A stretch of DNA of 64,000 nucleotides from Syntrophaceae bacterium UBA6078 (lineage in GTDB: Bacteria; Desulfobacterota; Syntrophia; Syntrophales; UBA2210), in NCBI GenBank assembly GCA_002428735.1, contig DIXO01000003.1, positions 1 to 64,000 of the forward strand, written 5' to 3'. The first letter of the stretch is position 1, and every line of letters starts with the position of its first letter. This document shows positions 9,609 through 17,578 of this stretch, piece after piece. A program made the translations under genes and the position numbers. The notes beneath the pieces were generated by a model. It made no database searches and was not told the origin of the DNA. It saw only the letters and a program-made list of their open reading frames with translations.

Positions 9609-9620
9609 AAACGAAATAGT

Positions 9621-9655
9621 AGGAATGTCCCCCGTTCAGGGGGAAACATCCTTTT
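9621..9655 (+). terminator. terminator after the suf genes
   Basis: Hairpin AGGAATGTCCCCC / GGGGGAAACATCCT (one small internal asymmetry, 5-base loop) followed by TTTT, 12 bases past the stop codon. Confidence 0.6.
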
Positions 9656-9731
9656 CCGTGCTTTACAATAACCTTTTTTGGTGCCTGGAGAATATCCACC
9701 CACTGGACACCCTGCGACAGAGTATTCAGAC

Positions 9732-9761
9732 GGGCCTTGCGCCCCTGCGGGCACAAGGCCC
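9732..9761 (+). other. GC-rich hairpin in the AOR leader
   Basis: GGGCCTTG pairs with CAAGGCCC, with a further inner GCCC/GGGC pairing. There is no T-run, so it is not a terminator. It sits about 90 bases before the AOR start and could be part of a structured leader. Confidence 0.4.
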
Positions 9762-9852
9762 CTGTCACACAACACAATAAGGATCACCCACCGATTGAAA
9801 ACCCGGATGCATGCAGCTCGGTCAAAGTGATACCGGGGCCCGGGGGCACGGT

Positions 9853-11685
9853 ATGGCAGGCAAAACAAGTATGCATGGCTACGTGGGAAGTATTGTGAAA
9901 ATAGATCTGACCAGGGGATCCGTCGAGCGGGAACCCCTTGACCTCATGCTGGCACGGAGGTTTTTGGGGGGAAACGGGTTTGCCGCGAAGTTTATACATG
10001 ACCTCGTTCCCTGCACCACAGATCCCCTTTCCGATCAGAATATCGTGGTCTTCGCGACGGGTCCCCTTACCGGATCCCCGGTATGGGGTTCGGGACGCGG
10101 GCATCTCGCTTCGGTATCACCACAAACCGGAATGTTTTGTGATTCTAACTTCGGGGGAGACTTTGCCTCGATGCTGAAAAAAGCCGGCTTTGACGCCCTG
10201 ATTATCGGGGGCAGGGCCGAGACACCTGTTTATATCTCCATACGCAATGGGGATGTCCGTATCAGAGATGCGAAGGACTTGTGGGGAAAAACGACAGGAG
10301 AGACCCATGAACTGCTGGTCGCACGGGAAGGACCGGACATAGAAAGCGCGGTTATTGGCCCTGCCGGGGAGAATGGCGTCGTGTTTGCAGCCGTTATGTG
10401 CAGCGGCTCTCGTTTGAGCGCCGCCGCGCGGGGTGGTATCGGGGCTGTCCTGGGAGAGAAGCGCTGCAAGGGGATTGCCGTGGCGGGTGCGGAGAAGCCT
10501 AAGATTGCGGATCCGGATGCCTTGAAACCGCACCTGAAAACAATCTTGTCCGAGGTGAAGGACAAAGCGGCGGCATTGCGTTCGATGGGAACCCCCTTCC
10601 TCGTCAAAATGATTAATGAAAAAGGGGCGCTTTGCACACGCAACAACATGCGGGAGACCTTTGACTACGCTGAGGCCATAAGCGGAGAATTCATACGGGA
10701 GAACTACCAGAAAAAGAGTGTTGCCTGCCGCGGGTGTCCCGTCGGATGCGGGAAACTGGTATCGGTGCCGCAGGGGGCCTTTTCTGATCGAGACGTCAAG
10801 ATGCCGGAATACGAGACCCTGTATGCCATGGGTTCAATGCTGTTTAATAGCGATATCGTTTCGATCTTCAACGGAAATACCATGTGCGATGAGATGGGTC
10901 TTGATACGATCAGCTTCGGCGTCACCCTCGCCTTTCTCACGGAGTGCGCTGAGAGAGGAATCGTACATGAGAATGAGATCAAGACACGGCTATCCTTTGG
11001 TTCCCGGGGAAATCTGTCGGAGATAGCAAAAAAGACAGCGCTCAGAGAAGAGGGAATCGGCCAACTGCTCGCTCTCGGGTCCGAACGGCTTTCAAGGCTG
11101 TTAGGCGGCGATTCTTACAAATATCTCTATTCTCAACAGGGCCTTGAGATAGCGGGGCATTCCGCCCGGGGATTGCCGAGCATGGGGCTTGCCTACGCGA
11201 CCTCGACGCGTGGCGGGAGTCATCATGACGCCCGAGCCAACTATAATGATTCAGATATGGAGAGCAGTGTTGAAGAACGGGCTCAGTACTGTATCGACAG
11301 CGAACACAACACCGCCGTAGGGGACTCCCTCGTTATCTGCCGGTTCATACAGGAGCGGGCGTTCGGGGTCCGACTGAACGATGCATACATCCCGCCGTTG
11401 CGCTTTGTCACCGGGTGGGACATCGACCTGGCTGAACTGAAGACTATCGGCGAACGGATATATACCTTGGAGCGCATCATCAACGTGAAGAGGGGGGCGA
11501 ACCGCTCAACTGCCAGGCTTCCGTACCGTGTCATGCATGAGCCCATTCCGGATGGTCCGCGGAAAGGGAGATATGTGCCGCAGGCGGAACTGGACAGGAT
11601 GCTGGACAGCTACTACCGGCTGCGGGGATGGGACAGGGATGGCGCGCCTCTGGGCAGTACGCTTTCGAGGCTGGGGCTTGCATAA
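9853..11685 (+). CDS. aldehyde:ferredoxin oxidoreductase (tungsten AOR family)
   Basis: A 610-residue AOR. The N-terminal domain has the family pattern RRFLGGNGFAAKFI, FATGPLTGSPVWGSGR and the Gly-rich segment around FGGDFASMLK that embraces the bis-pterin cofactor. The cubane cluster ligands are seen in CRGCPVGC (C-x2-C-x3-C, near residue 295), with a distal Cys further on. The C-terminal domain carries GHSARGLPSMGLAYATSTRGGSHH-type residues. AORs oxidise aldehydes to acids with ferredoxin, or reduce acids when ferredoxin is very reduced. The ATG at 9853 has GGGGG seven bases upstream; 9871 is an alternative. Nearby paaK would accept an aryl acid product, which is suggestive only. Confidence 0.9.
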   Translation: MAGKTSMHGYVGSIVKIDLTRGSVEREPLDLMLARRFLGGNGFAAKFIHDLVPCTTDPLSDQNIVVFATGPLTGSPVWGSGRGHLASVSPQTGMFCDSNFGGDFASMLKKAGFDALIIGGRAETPVYISIRNGDVRIRDAKDLWGKTTGETHELLVAREGPDIESAVIGPAGENGVVFAAVMCSGSRLSAAARGGIGAVLGEKRCKGIAVAGAEKPKIADPDALKPHLKTILSEVKDKAAALRSMGTPFLVKMINEKGALCTRNNMRETFDYAEAISGEFIRENYQKKSVACRGCPVGCGKLVSVPQGAFSDRDVKMPEYETLYAMGSMLFNSDIVSIFNGNTMCDEMGLDTISFGVTLAFLTECAERGIVHENEIKTRLSFGSRGNLSEIAKKTALREEGIGQLLALGSERLSRLLGGDSYKYLYSQQGLEIAGHSARGLPSMGLAYATSTRGGSHHDARANYNDSDMESSVEERAQYCIDSEHNTAVGDSLVICRFIQERAFGVRLNDAYIPPLRFVTGWDIDLAELKTIGERIYTLERIINVKRGANRSTARLPYRVMHEPIPDGPRKGRYVPQAELDRMLDSYYRLRGWDRDGAPLGSTLSRLGLA

Positions 11686-11776
11686 GGAGAGGCCTCCCAA
11701 GCACCATGCCGAAGAGCGCGAGCCCCTCACGGTAAAGAGTTTTCTTCCCCCGTTTTGTGAGAAGAAAACATTATTC

Positions 11777-11805
11777 TTGACGGGCGGTTTGGTTTTCACT
11801 AACAT
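11777..11805 (+). promoter_or_regulatory. sigma70 promoter for pdxST
   Basis: TTGACG (11777-11782), 17-bp spacer, TAACAT (11800-11805). It is positioned for a ~70-base leader ahead of the pdxS GTG. Confidence 0.5.
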
Positions 11806-11877
11806 GGCTTTATGACAGCTTCGCACGTTCAGGGACGATCAGACGTGGGCGTGGCGTATCACAGGAGGTACAGAAAA

Positions 11878-12759
11878 GTGGATGAGAAAAGATATGAACT
11901 GAATGTCCAGTTGGCCCAGATGTTGAAGGGGGGCGTTATCATGGACGTTGTCAGCGTGGAACACGCGAAAATCGCCGAGGATGCCGGAGCTGTAGCGGTC
12001 ATGGCCCTTGAACGCGTCCCCGCCGATATCCGCAAAGAAGGCGGTGTGGCCCGTATGTCCGATCCCGCGCTTATAGCACAGATAAAAGAAGCCGTATCGA
12101 TCCCGGTCATGGCCAAGGCGCGGATCGGCCATTTCGTGGAGGCCCAGATTCTGGAAGCCTTGAAGATCGATTATATCGACGAGAGTGAAGTCCTGACACC
12201 GGCAGATGAGGAATGCCATATCGACAAGACCCGGTTCGCGATTCCATTCGTATGCGGGGCCCGCAACCTGGGGGAGGCCCTGCGGCGCATCGCCGAAGGG
12301 GCTGCCATGATCCGCACGAAGGGAGAAGCGGGGACGGGGAACGTGGTTGAGGCCGTGCGTCATATCAGGACGGTGAACCGTGAAATCAGGCAACTCGTCA
12401 ATATGCCGGTGGAGGAAGTGACCGGCTTCGCCAAGGCAAACGGGTTTCCCTATGAACGTGCCCTTCAGGTACGTAAACTGGGAAGATTGCCCGTCGTCAA
12501 TTTCGCGGCGGGGGGTATTGCGACACCTGCGGATGCTGCGCTGATGATGCAGCTCGGGTGCGACGGGGTGTTTGTCGGATCGGGAATTTTCAAGTCGGAG
12601 GATCCGGCGAAGCGTGCCCGGGCTATCGTCAAGGCAACGGCGTATTTCAAGGACCCGGAAAAGGTGCTGGAGGCCTCGATGGGATTGGGAAGCGCCATGC
12701 CGGGGATAGAGATTTCCGATATACCGGAAACACAGATACTGGCAACGCGTGGATGGTAG
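11878..12759 (+). CDS. pdxS: pyridoxal 5'-phosphate synthase subunit PdxS
   Basis: The (beta/alpha)8 synthase of the DXP-independent vitamin B6 pathway. It condenses ribose 5-phosphate, glyceraldehyde 3-phosphate and ammonia from PdxT into PLP. The GTG at 11878 has AGGAGG nine bases upstream and gives 293 residues, the usual family length; a longer frame from 11812 has no ribosome site. Visible marks are GGVIMDVV (catalytic Asp), VMALERVPADIRKEGGVARM (the first catalytic Lys is later, in VMAKARIGH) and the phosphate-binding FAAGGIATPADAALMMQLG. It overlaps pdxT by 7 bases. Confidence 0.95.
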   Translation: MDEKRYELNVQLAQMLKGGVIMDVVSVEHAKIAEDAGAVAVMALERVPADIRKEGGVARMSDPALIAQIKEAVSIPVMAKARIGHFVEAQILEALKIDYIDESEVLTPADEECHIDKTRFAIPFVCGARNLGEALRRIAEGAAMIRTKGEAGTGNVVEAVRHIRTVNREIRQLVNMPVEEVTGFAKANGFPYERALQVRKLGRLPVVNFAAGGIATPADAALMMQLGCDGVFVGSGIFKSEDPAKRARAIVKATAYFKDPEKVLEASMGLGSAMPGIEISDIPETQILATRGW

Positions 12760-13424
12760 CTTCAGTGACGCAGGGGGCGGGGAATCCTATCGGCGTGCTC
12801 GATCTCCAAGGGGATGTTGCCGAACACCTTGATCATCTGGAGCGTCTCGGCGTTGCCGTTCGTCTGGTACGGACCCCTCAAGACCTTGAACATCTTGCCG
12901 GGCTGATTATCCCCGGAGGGGAAAGCACCTGCCTTGCCCGACTTTTAGATATCTTCGGCATGAAAGACCGCATATCTCATGAGTTCCAGCGCGGCCTGAA
13001 ACTGTGGGGGACATGCGCGGGAGCGATTCTTATCGCCGATACAATTGTCGGAGAGCCGTCCTTCCTTCCTCTGATTGATATTGAAATCAAACGAAACGCC
13101 TTCGGCAGTCAACTGGATAGTTTCATATCAGAGGCATCAGTTCCACGGGTGGCTCCTGAGCCGATCCCCCTTACCTTTATTCGCGCCCCCAAGATCACGC
13201 GGGTGGGCAGGGGCGTCGAGATTCTCCTTCAGCGGGACGGGTATATCGCCGCCGCGGAAAGCCCCGGCGTCCTCGTAACAGTTTTTCATCCCGAGCTCAC
13301 CCCTTCTCTCGCATTCCATCAGTATTTCGCCCTGAAGTGCGGCCTGACGCCTTTCGCGGCGAAGGTGCCGCCTATTGATATCCCGTGGGACAACAGGAGC
13401 TGGACGAGATATACCCGTCTCTGA
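12753..13424 (+). CDS. pdxT: pyridoxal 5'-phosphate synthase glutaminase subunit PdxT
   Basis: A class I (triad) glutaminase of 223 residues that feeds ammonia to PdxS. It has IPGGEST near residue 57, the nucleophile Cys in LWGTCAGAI near residue 90, and the His/Glu of VFHPEL near residue 178. About 25 residues extend past the usual end (family about 190-200). The start ATG overlaps the pdxS stop (ATGGTAG), indicating translational coupling. Confidence 0.92.
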   Translation: MVASVTQGAGNPIGVLDLQGDVAEHLDHLERLGVAVRLVRTPQDLEHLAGLIIPGGESTCLARLLDIFGMKDRISHEFQRGLKLWGTCAGAILIADTIVGEPSFLPLIDIEIKRNAFGSQLDSFISEASVPRVAPEPIPLTFIRAPKITRVGRGVEILLQRDGYIAAAESPGVLVTVFHPELTPSLAFHQYFALKCGLTPFAAKVPPIDIPWDNRSWTRYTRL

Positions 13425-13574
13425 AACGCATCATTGCCAGTGCATCTTTCTGCTGGGGTATTCAGGCGCTGGGCGGTATTTCTGATGACAGAATGAACGA
13501 AATACAGTATAAAAAAACCGAAGGAACAAAGGGACTCAAAAAATTCACTCTACATACCATGAGGAGGGTGCCTG

Positions 13575-14876
13575 ATGATTTTTAATGAAGAATTCGAAAC
13601 ACTGCCCCGGGAAGCGCTGGAGGCCTTACAACTGAAACGACTCCAGCAGGTAGTGAAGCGGGTATACCACACGGTGGGACATTATAAGAGGGCCTTCGAC
13701 GAGGCAGGTGTTACGCCTGACGATATCAATACCCTTGACGATATCAGAAAACTGCCCTTTACGATCAAACAGGACCTCAGGGACAACTATCCTTTCGGCC
13801 TCTTCACGGTCCCCATGAGCAATATCGTGCGGCTCCACGCTTCATCGGGAACTACCGGAAAACCGACCGTTGTCGGATATACGCGCCGGGATATCGACAC
13901 CTGGTCCAACCTGATGGCGCGTTCCTTTGTGGCGGCAGGTCTGACCAGCAATGACGTGATACACAACGCTTACGGATACGGATTATTCACGGGGGGGCTC
14001 GGGGCTCACTACGGCGCCGAGCGGCTGGGCGCGAGCGTGATTCCCATGTCCGGCGGGGGTACCAAAAAACAGATCATGATCCTCCAGGATTTCGGACCGA
14101 CGGCTATCTGCTGTACCCCTTCGTACGCCCTGTATCTTGCTGAGCAGGGAAAAGAGATGGGTATTGACATGCGATCCCTCCGTTTGCGGGTGGGGGTATT
14201 TGGAGCTGAGCCGTGGAGCGAACGGATGCGGCAGGAAATAGAGGACCGCCTGGGGATCAAAGCCCTTGATATATACGGGTTGTCCGAGATCATAGGCCCT
14301 GGAGTGGCGATTGAATGCGCGGAAGGGCGAAACGGCCTGCATGTCTTTGAAGATCATTTTATTGTGGAAATCATCAATCCCGAGACGGGCGAAACGGTCC
14401 CGCACGGAGAAGAGGGAGAACTGGTTTTCACCACCCTTACCAAGGAAGCAGTCCCCCTCATCAGGTACCGGACGCGGGACCTGTCCCGTCTGATCGAAGA
14501 ACCGTGCAAGTGCGGGCGGACGCATATCCGCATGGCTCGCATATCCGGACGCAGCGATGACATGCTTATCATACGGGGGGTGAATGTTTTTCCGTCGCAG
14601 ATAGAAAGCGTTCTCCTTTCCATCGAGGGGCTTGAACCTCATTATCAACTGATCGTTGATCGGGAGGGTACGCTGGATACCCTTGAGATACAGGTTGAGA
14701 TGAGTGAAGATCTGTTCTCGGACAAGATCAAGACACTCCAGGATATCGAAAGCCGGATAACGAAGGATATCAAGGATTATCTCGGTGTCAGTGCGAAGGT
14801 TAAACTAGTCGGTTCCCAGACACTGGAGCGGGTAGAGGGGAAGGCACAGCGAGTCATCGACAGGAGAAAACTCTAA
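13575..14876 (+). CDS. paaK: phenylacetate-CoA ligase family enzyme
   Basis: A 433-residue AMP-forming acyl-CoA ligase of the PaaK group. The P-loop-like motif SSGTTGKPT lies near residue 93, the family's YGYGLFTGG near residue 136, the AMP-binding DIYGLSEIIGPGVA near residue 233, and RYRTRD, GRSDDMLIIRG and the C-terminal catalytic-lid region after that. PaaK activates phenylacetate, indoleacetate or related aryl acids to CoA thioesters. A GAGGAGGG site precedes the ATG. The ACT-domain gene follows after 22 bases, a pairing common in anaerobes that ferment aromatic amino acids. The substrate is inferred from family only. Confidence 0.88.
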   Translation: MIFNEEFETLPREALEALQLKRLQQVVKRVYHTVGHYKRAFDEAGVTPDDINTLDDIRKLPFTIKQDLRDNYPFGLFTVPMSNIVRLHASSGTTGKPTVVGYTRRDIDTWSNLMARSFVAAGLTSNDVIHNAYGYGLFTGGLGAHYGAERLGASVIPMSGGGTKKQIMILQDFGPTAICCTPSYALYLAEQGKEMGIDMRSLRLRVGVFGAEPWSERMRQEIEDRLGIKALDIYGLSEIIGPGVAIECAEGRNGLHVFEDHFIVEIINPETGETVPHGEEGELVFTTLTKEAVPLIRYRTRDLSRLIEEPCKCGRTHIRMARISGRSDDMLIIRGVNVFPSQIESVLLSIEGLEPHYQLIVDREGTLDTLEIQVEMSEDLFSDKIKTLQDIESRITKDIKDYLGVSAKVKLVGSQTLERVEGKAQRVIDRRKL

Positions 14877-14898
14877 GGGAAAAGAGGAGGCACCCGGT

Positions 14899-15330
14899 AT
14901 GAAGGTAGAGCAAATTTCAGTTTTTGTGGAGAACAAGCCCGGCAGGCTCGAACATGTAACGAGGGTACTGGCGGATGCAAATATCAATATCAGGGCGCTT
15001 TCTCTTGCTGACACCTCGGATTTCGGTATCCTGCGGCTTATTCTGAATGACATTGACACAGCGGAAAAGGCCCTTCAAAATGAGGGATTCACGGTCCGGC
15101 GAACCCATGTGGTGGCCGTTGAAGTTCCGGATCGACCGGGTGGCATGCACAGTATCTCGAAGGCCCTGGCGGGGCATAATATCAATGTCGAATACGCGTA
15201 CGCATTTGTGGAGCGAAGCGGCGAAAACGCTATCATCATATTCCGGTTTGATGACATTGATGCGGGCATACAGGCCCTGATCGAGAATGGGTTTACTGTG
15301 CTGCCCGGAGAAAAGATCACCCGTCTCTAA
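14899..15330 (+). CDS. tandem ACT-domain protein
   Basis: A 143-residue protein made almost wholly of two ACT domains. The first is at residues ~3-68 (ISVFVENKPGRLEHVTRVLADANINI) and the second at ~72-140 (VAVEVPDRPGGMHSISKALAGHNINV). ACT domains bind amino acids and regulate partner enzymes. Next to paaK this protein probably senses an aromatic amino acid or helps the ligase, but no direct evidence is visible. GAGGAGG lies before the start, and it is co-directional with and close to paaK. Confidence 0.85.
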   Translation: MKVEQISVFVENKPGRLEHVTRVLADANINIRALSLADTSDFGILRLILNDIDTAEKALQNEGFTVRRTHVVAVEVPDRPGGMHSISKALAGHNINVEYAYAFVERSGENAIIIFRFDDIDAGIQALIENGFTVLPGEKITRL

Positions 15331-15399
15331 AGATTGTCAGGGAATATAAGAATAATGATCCTTTGCTTCCGCAGAGCGGTCTTTGGCATGACTGTACAT

Positions 15400-15430
15400 A
15401 TGCCTGATCAGCTGTATTGACATCAGGCAT
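15400..15430. promoter_or_regulatory. 9-bp inverted repeat, possible operator
   Basis: ATGCCTGAT (15400-15408) and ATCAGGCAT (15422-15430) form a perfect inverted repeat with a 13-base spacer, ending five bases before the ATG of the ribbon-helix-helix-like gene. There is no T-run after it. It could be an autoregulatory operator or a hairpin that hides the ribosome site. Confidence 0.45.
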
Positions 15431-15435
15431 TGTTG

Positions 15436-15867
15436 ATGGTACAGACGGCGCAAAAGTTGTTACACGCAACGGGGAGACGGCAATTGGGCACGGGCAGAGA
15501 ACGGTTGAGACGATGGCGGGAGCGAAACCGGGCGGAAGGAAAGAAATCCTTTACGGTTATGCTCTCACAGGAGGCGCAGGATATACTGTCTGAAGAAAAA
15601 AAGGGCTCGGGAGCAACCTATTCGGCCATCATCGAAAACGCCCTCCTGAACTTCAGGAAAACTGTTGATGCCGCTGCTCCCACCAATTATATGCCGAAGA
15701 GACCCAAGATCCTCATAGACGAAGACGGCATACTCCGTGGAGAGATCAAGCGGGACGAAGGATATCCACACAAGATTACCATTGAGGACGATACCCAGTT
15801 AAGCAAGGGGTTTATACCGAGACTGTTAAAACGATCCAACAGCCGATTTTACAGACTCAAGAAGTGA
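15436..15867 (+). CDS. hypothetical protein with ribbon-helix-helix-like segment
   Basis: A basic 143-residue protein. Residues ~35-75 (SFTVMLSQEAQDILSEEK, then TYSAIIENAL) have the strand-helix-helix pattern of CopG/Arc-type DNA-binding proteins. The N-terminus is Arg-rich (RRWRERNRAEGKK). The C-terminal part is unfamiliar. A 9-bp inverted repeat abuts the start. I infer a DNA-binding regulator. The target is unknown and no toxin partner is beside it. Confidence 0.5.
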   Translation: MVQTAQKLLHATGRRQLGTGRERLRRWRERNRAEGKKSFTVMLSQEAQDILSEEKKGSGATYSAIIENALLNFRKTVDAAAPTNYMPKRPKILIDEDGILRGEIKRDEGYPHKITIEDDTQLSKGFIPRLLKRSNSRFYRLKK

Positions 15868-15880
15868 TACGGTAAGCAGG

Positions 15881-17233
15881 TCAATCGCTTTCCGCATCCC
15901 CCTTTTCTCCAGCACGACGCTCACGCCTGATTCTGTTCCACTTTTCAAGTCGTTTCTTTATGACCTGTTCGTACCCCCTATCAGTCGGGGAATAGTAGAC
16001 CCGGCCCCGCAACTTTTCCGGCAGGTATTCCTGAGGAACATGGGCGCCCGGAAAGTTGTGGGCGTACCGATACCCCTTGCCGTATCCCAAGTCTTTCATC
16101 AGTCGCGTCGGGGCATTGCGTATGTGGAGAGGAACGGGGAGCGAGCCTGTTTTCCGTATATCTTCTTTCACTGTGCCGAATCCCGTATAGAGGGCGTTGC
16201 TTTTCGGTGCGGTGGCAAGATAAAGGGCAGCCTGCGCAAGGGCCAGTTCTCCCTCCGGGAGTCCGATGCACTGAAATGCGTGCAGGGCGGAGACCGCAAC
16301 CCCCAAGGCAGCCGGGTCGGCGTTCCCCACATCCTCGGATGCAAACCGGATCATCCGGCGGAGGATGAAGAGAGGATCTTCTCCGGCCTCGAGCATCCGT
16401 CCCAGCCAGTAAAGAGCGGCATCCGGATCGCTCCCTCTGAGGCTCTTGTGGAGCGCTGATATCAGGTTATAGTGTTCCTCACCTTTCTTATCGTATTGCA
16501 GGGCCTTTCTCTGCAGAGCCTCTTCTACCGTGTGAAGGGTAATTTTTCCTCCTGGCTGGACAAGAGATGCTGCTGCCTCCAGATTGTTGAGCGCCGTTCG
16601 GGCGTCCCCATCCGCCGTCCACACCATATGATCAAGGGCTTCGTCATCCGCCGAAAGCGAGAGGATGCCGAGGCCTCGCTGCTTATCCGCAAGGGCGCGC
16701 CTGAGAATCGTCGTGAGGTCCTCAGGAGAATACGGCGCGAGGACAAGGACTCGTGTCCGCGAAAGAAGGGGTGAAATAACCTCGAACGATGGATTTTCGG
16801 TCGTTGCGCCAATCAGCGTAATTAGACCGCTTTCGACATGGGGAAGGAAGGCGTCCTGCTGCGCCTTGTTGAAACGATGGATCTCGTCGACGAAGAGTAT
16901 GGTTCTGTTCCCCTGATGCCTGAGCTGCGCCTTCGCTTCTTCTATGATCGCTTTGATTTCCTTGACGCCTGAGAGAACAGCGGAGATCGTTTCAAAATGG
17001 GATTGAGTCTCATGAGCAATAATCCGCGCCAGGGTCGTCTTGCCGGACCCCGGGGGCCCCCAAAAGATCGCAGAGAACAGATTGTCATCGGTAATGGCCC
17101 GGCGGAGGAGGCTGTCGGGACTGATGACGTGATCCTGACCTACAAAATCATCCAGGGTTTCGGGCCGCATCCTGTCCGCAAGGGGACGGGCCATCACTGC
17201 CGTCTCCGGCCTTCCATCATCGAACATGTCCAT
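15881..17233 (-). CDS. rarA: replication-associated recombination protein RarA (MgsA) AAA+ ATPase
   Basis: A 450-residue clamp-loader-like AAA+ ATPase acting at stalled replication forks. The N-terminus has PLADRMRPETLDDFVGQDH, the family hallmark. Walker A GPPGSGKTT lies near residue 59, Walker B ILFVDEIHRFNKAQQD near residue 113, and sensor-1 GATTENPSFEV near 140. The C-terminal tetramerisation domain runs from ~255, with YWLGRMLEAGEDP and the MKDLGYGKGYRYAHN region. It converges with the RHH-like gene (13-base gap) and lies downstream of the 86-residue protein. Confidence 0.93.
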   Translation of the reverse strand: MDMFDDGRPETAVMARPLADRMRPETLDDFVGQDHVISPDSLLRRAITDDNLFSAIFWGPPGSGKTTLARIIAHETQSHFETISAVLSGVKEIKAIIEEAKAQLRHQGNRTILFVDEIHRFNKAQQDAFLPHVESGLITLIGATTENPSFEVISPLLSRTRVLVLAPYSPEDLTTILRRALADKQRGLGILSLSADDEALDHMVWTADGDARTALNNLEAAASLVQPGGKITLHTVEEALQRKALQYDKKGEEHYNLISALHKSLRGSDPDAALYWLGRMLEAGEDPLFILRRMIRFASEDVGNADPAALGVAVSALHAFQCIGLPEGELALAQAALYLATAPKSNALYTGFGTVKEDIRKTGSLPVPLHIRNAPTRLMKDLGYGKGYRYAHNFPGAHVPQEYLPEKLRGRVYYSPTDRGYEQVIKKRLEKWNRIRRERRAGEKGDAESD

Positions 17234-17301
17234 GAAATGCTCTGTCCTGCTCTTTATCTGACCATTCCGGCTCCAGGGACACTATCTCTTGTCCGGCAAT
17301 T

Positions 17302-17562
17302 CTATGTGTTCCCCCGCTTGCGCACGGCATCAGCTATTTCCAGGATAGTGGTCATCTTGTCTTTGGGGGACGTATTGAAACAGCGTTCCCACTCCTCAGC
17401 CGTGAGAAATTCTCTCAAATGCTCCTCAACGGGGATCAGCCCCTCCCAGCAACGATGTATCATCCGACAGGGGAGATCCCCCTGTTCGCGCCTGCAGTAG
17501 CGAAAGGTGATCTCGCCTCCCAGCCGGGGGCATCGCAACGCCATATGATCAAACCTATCCAT
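17302..17562 (-). CDS. small conserved hypothetical protein
   Basis: An 86-residue protein with four cysteines in its first half (CP near 11, C-R-R near 23, C near 32 and C near 38), possibly a small metal site. The second half is helical and acidic. It sits between trpB2 (17 bases upstream) and rarA (68 bases downstream), all on the minus strand. I recall similar short proteins from other Desulfobacterota but know no function. Confidence 0.55.
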   Translation of the reverse strand: MDRFDHMALRCPRLGGEITFRYCRREQGDLPCRMIHRCWEGLIPVEEHLREFLTAEEWERCFNTSPKDKMTTILEIADAVRKRGNT

Positions 17563-17578
17563 TAACCATCCACTCTTT

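Noticed and set aside
9653..9852. Molybdenum/tungsten cofactor riboswitch ahead of AOR
   Set aside because: Hairpins are present, but I could not match the conserved core of the Moco RNA, so I list only the structured leader.
9949..9965. TGGCAC match suggesting a sigma54 promoter inside the AOR gene
   Set aside because: It has no GC at the -12 position and lies within coding sequence.
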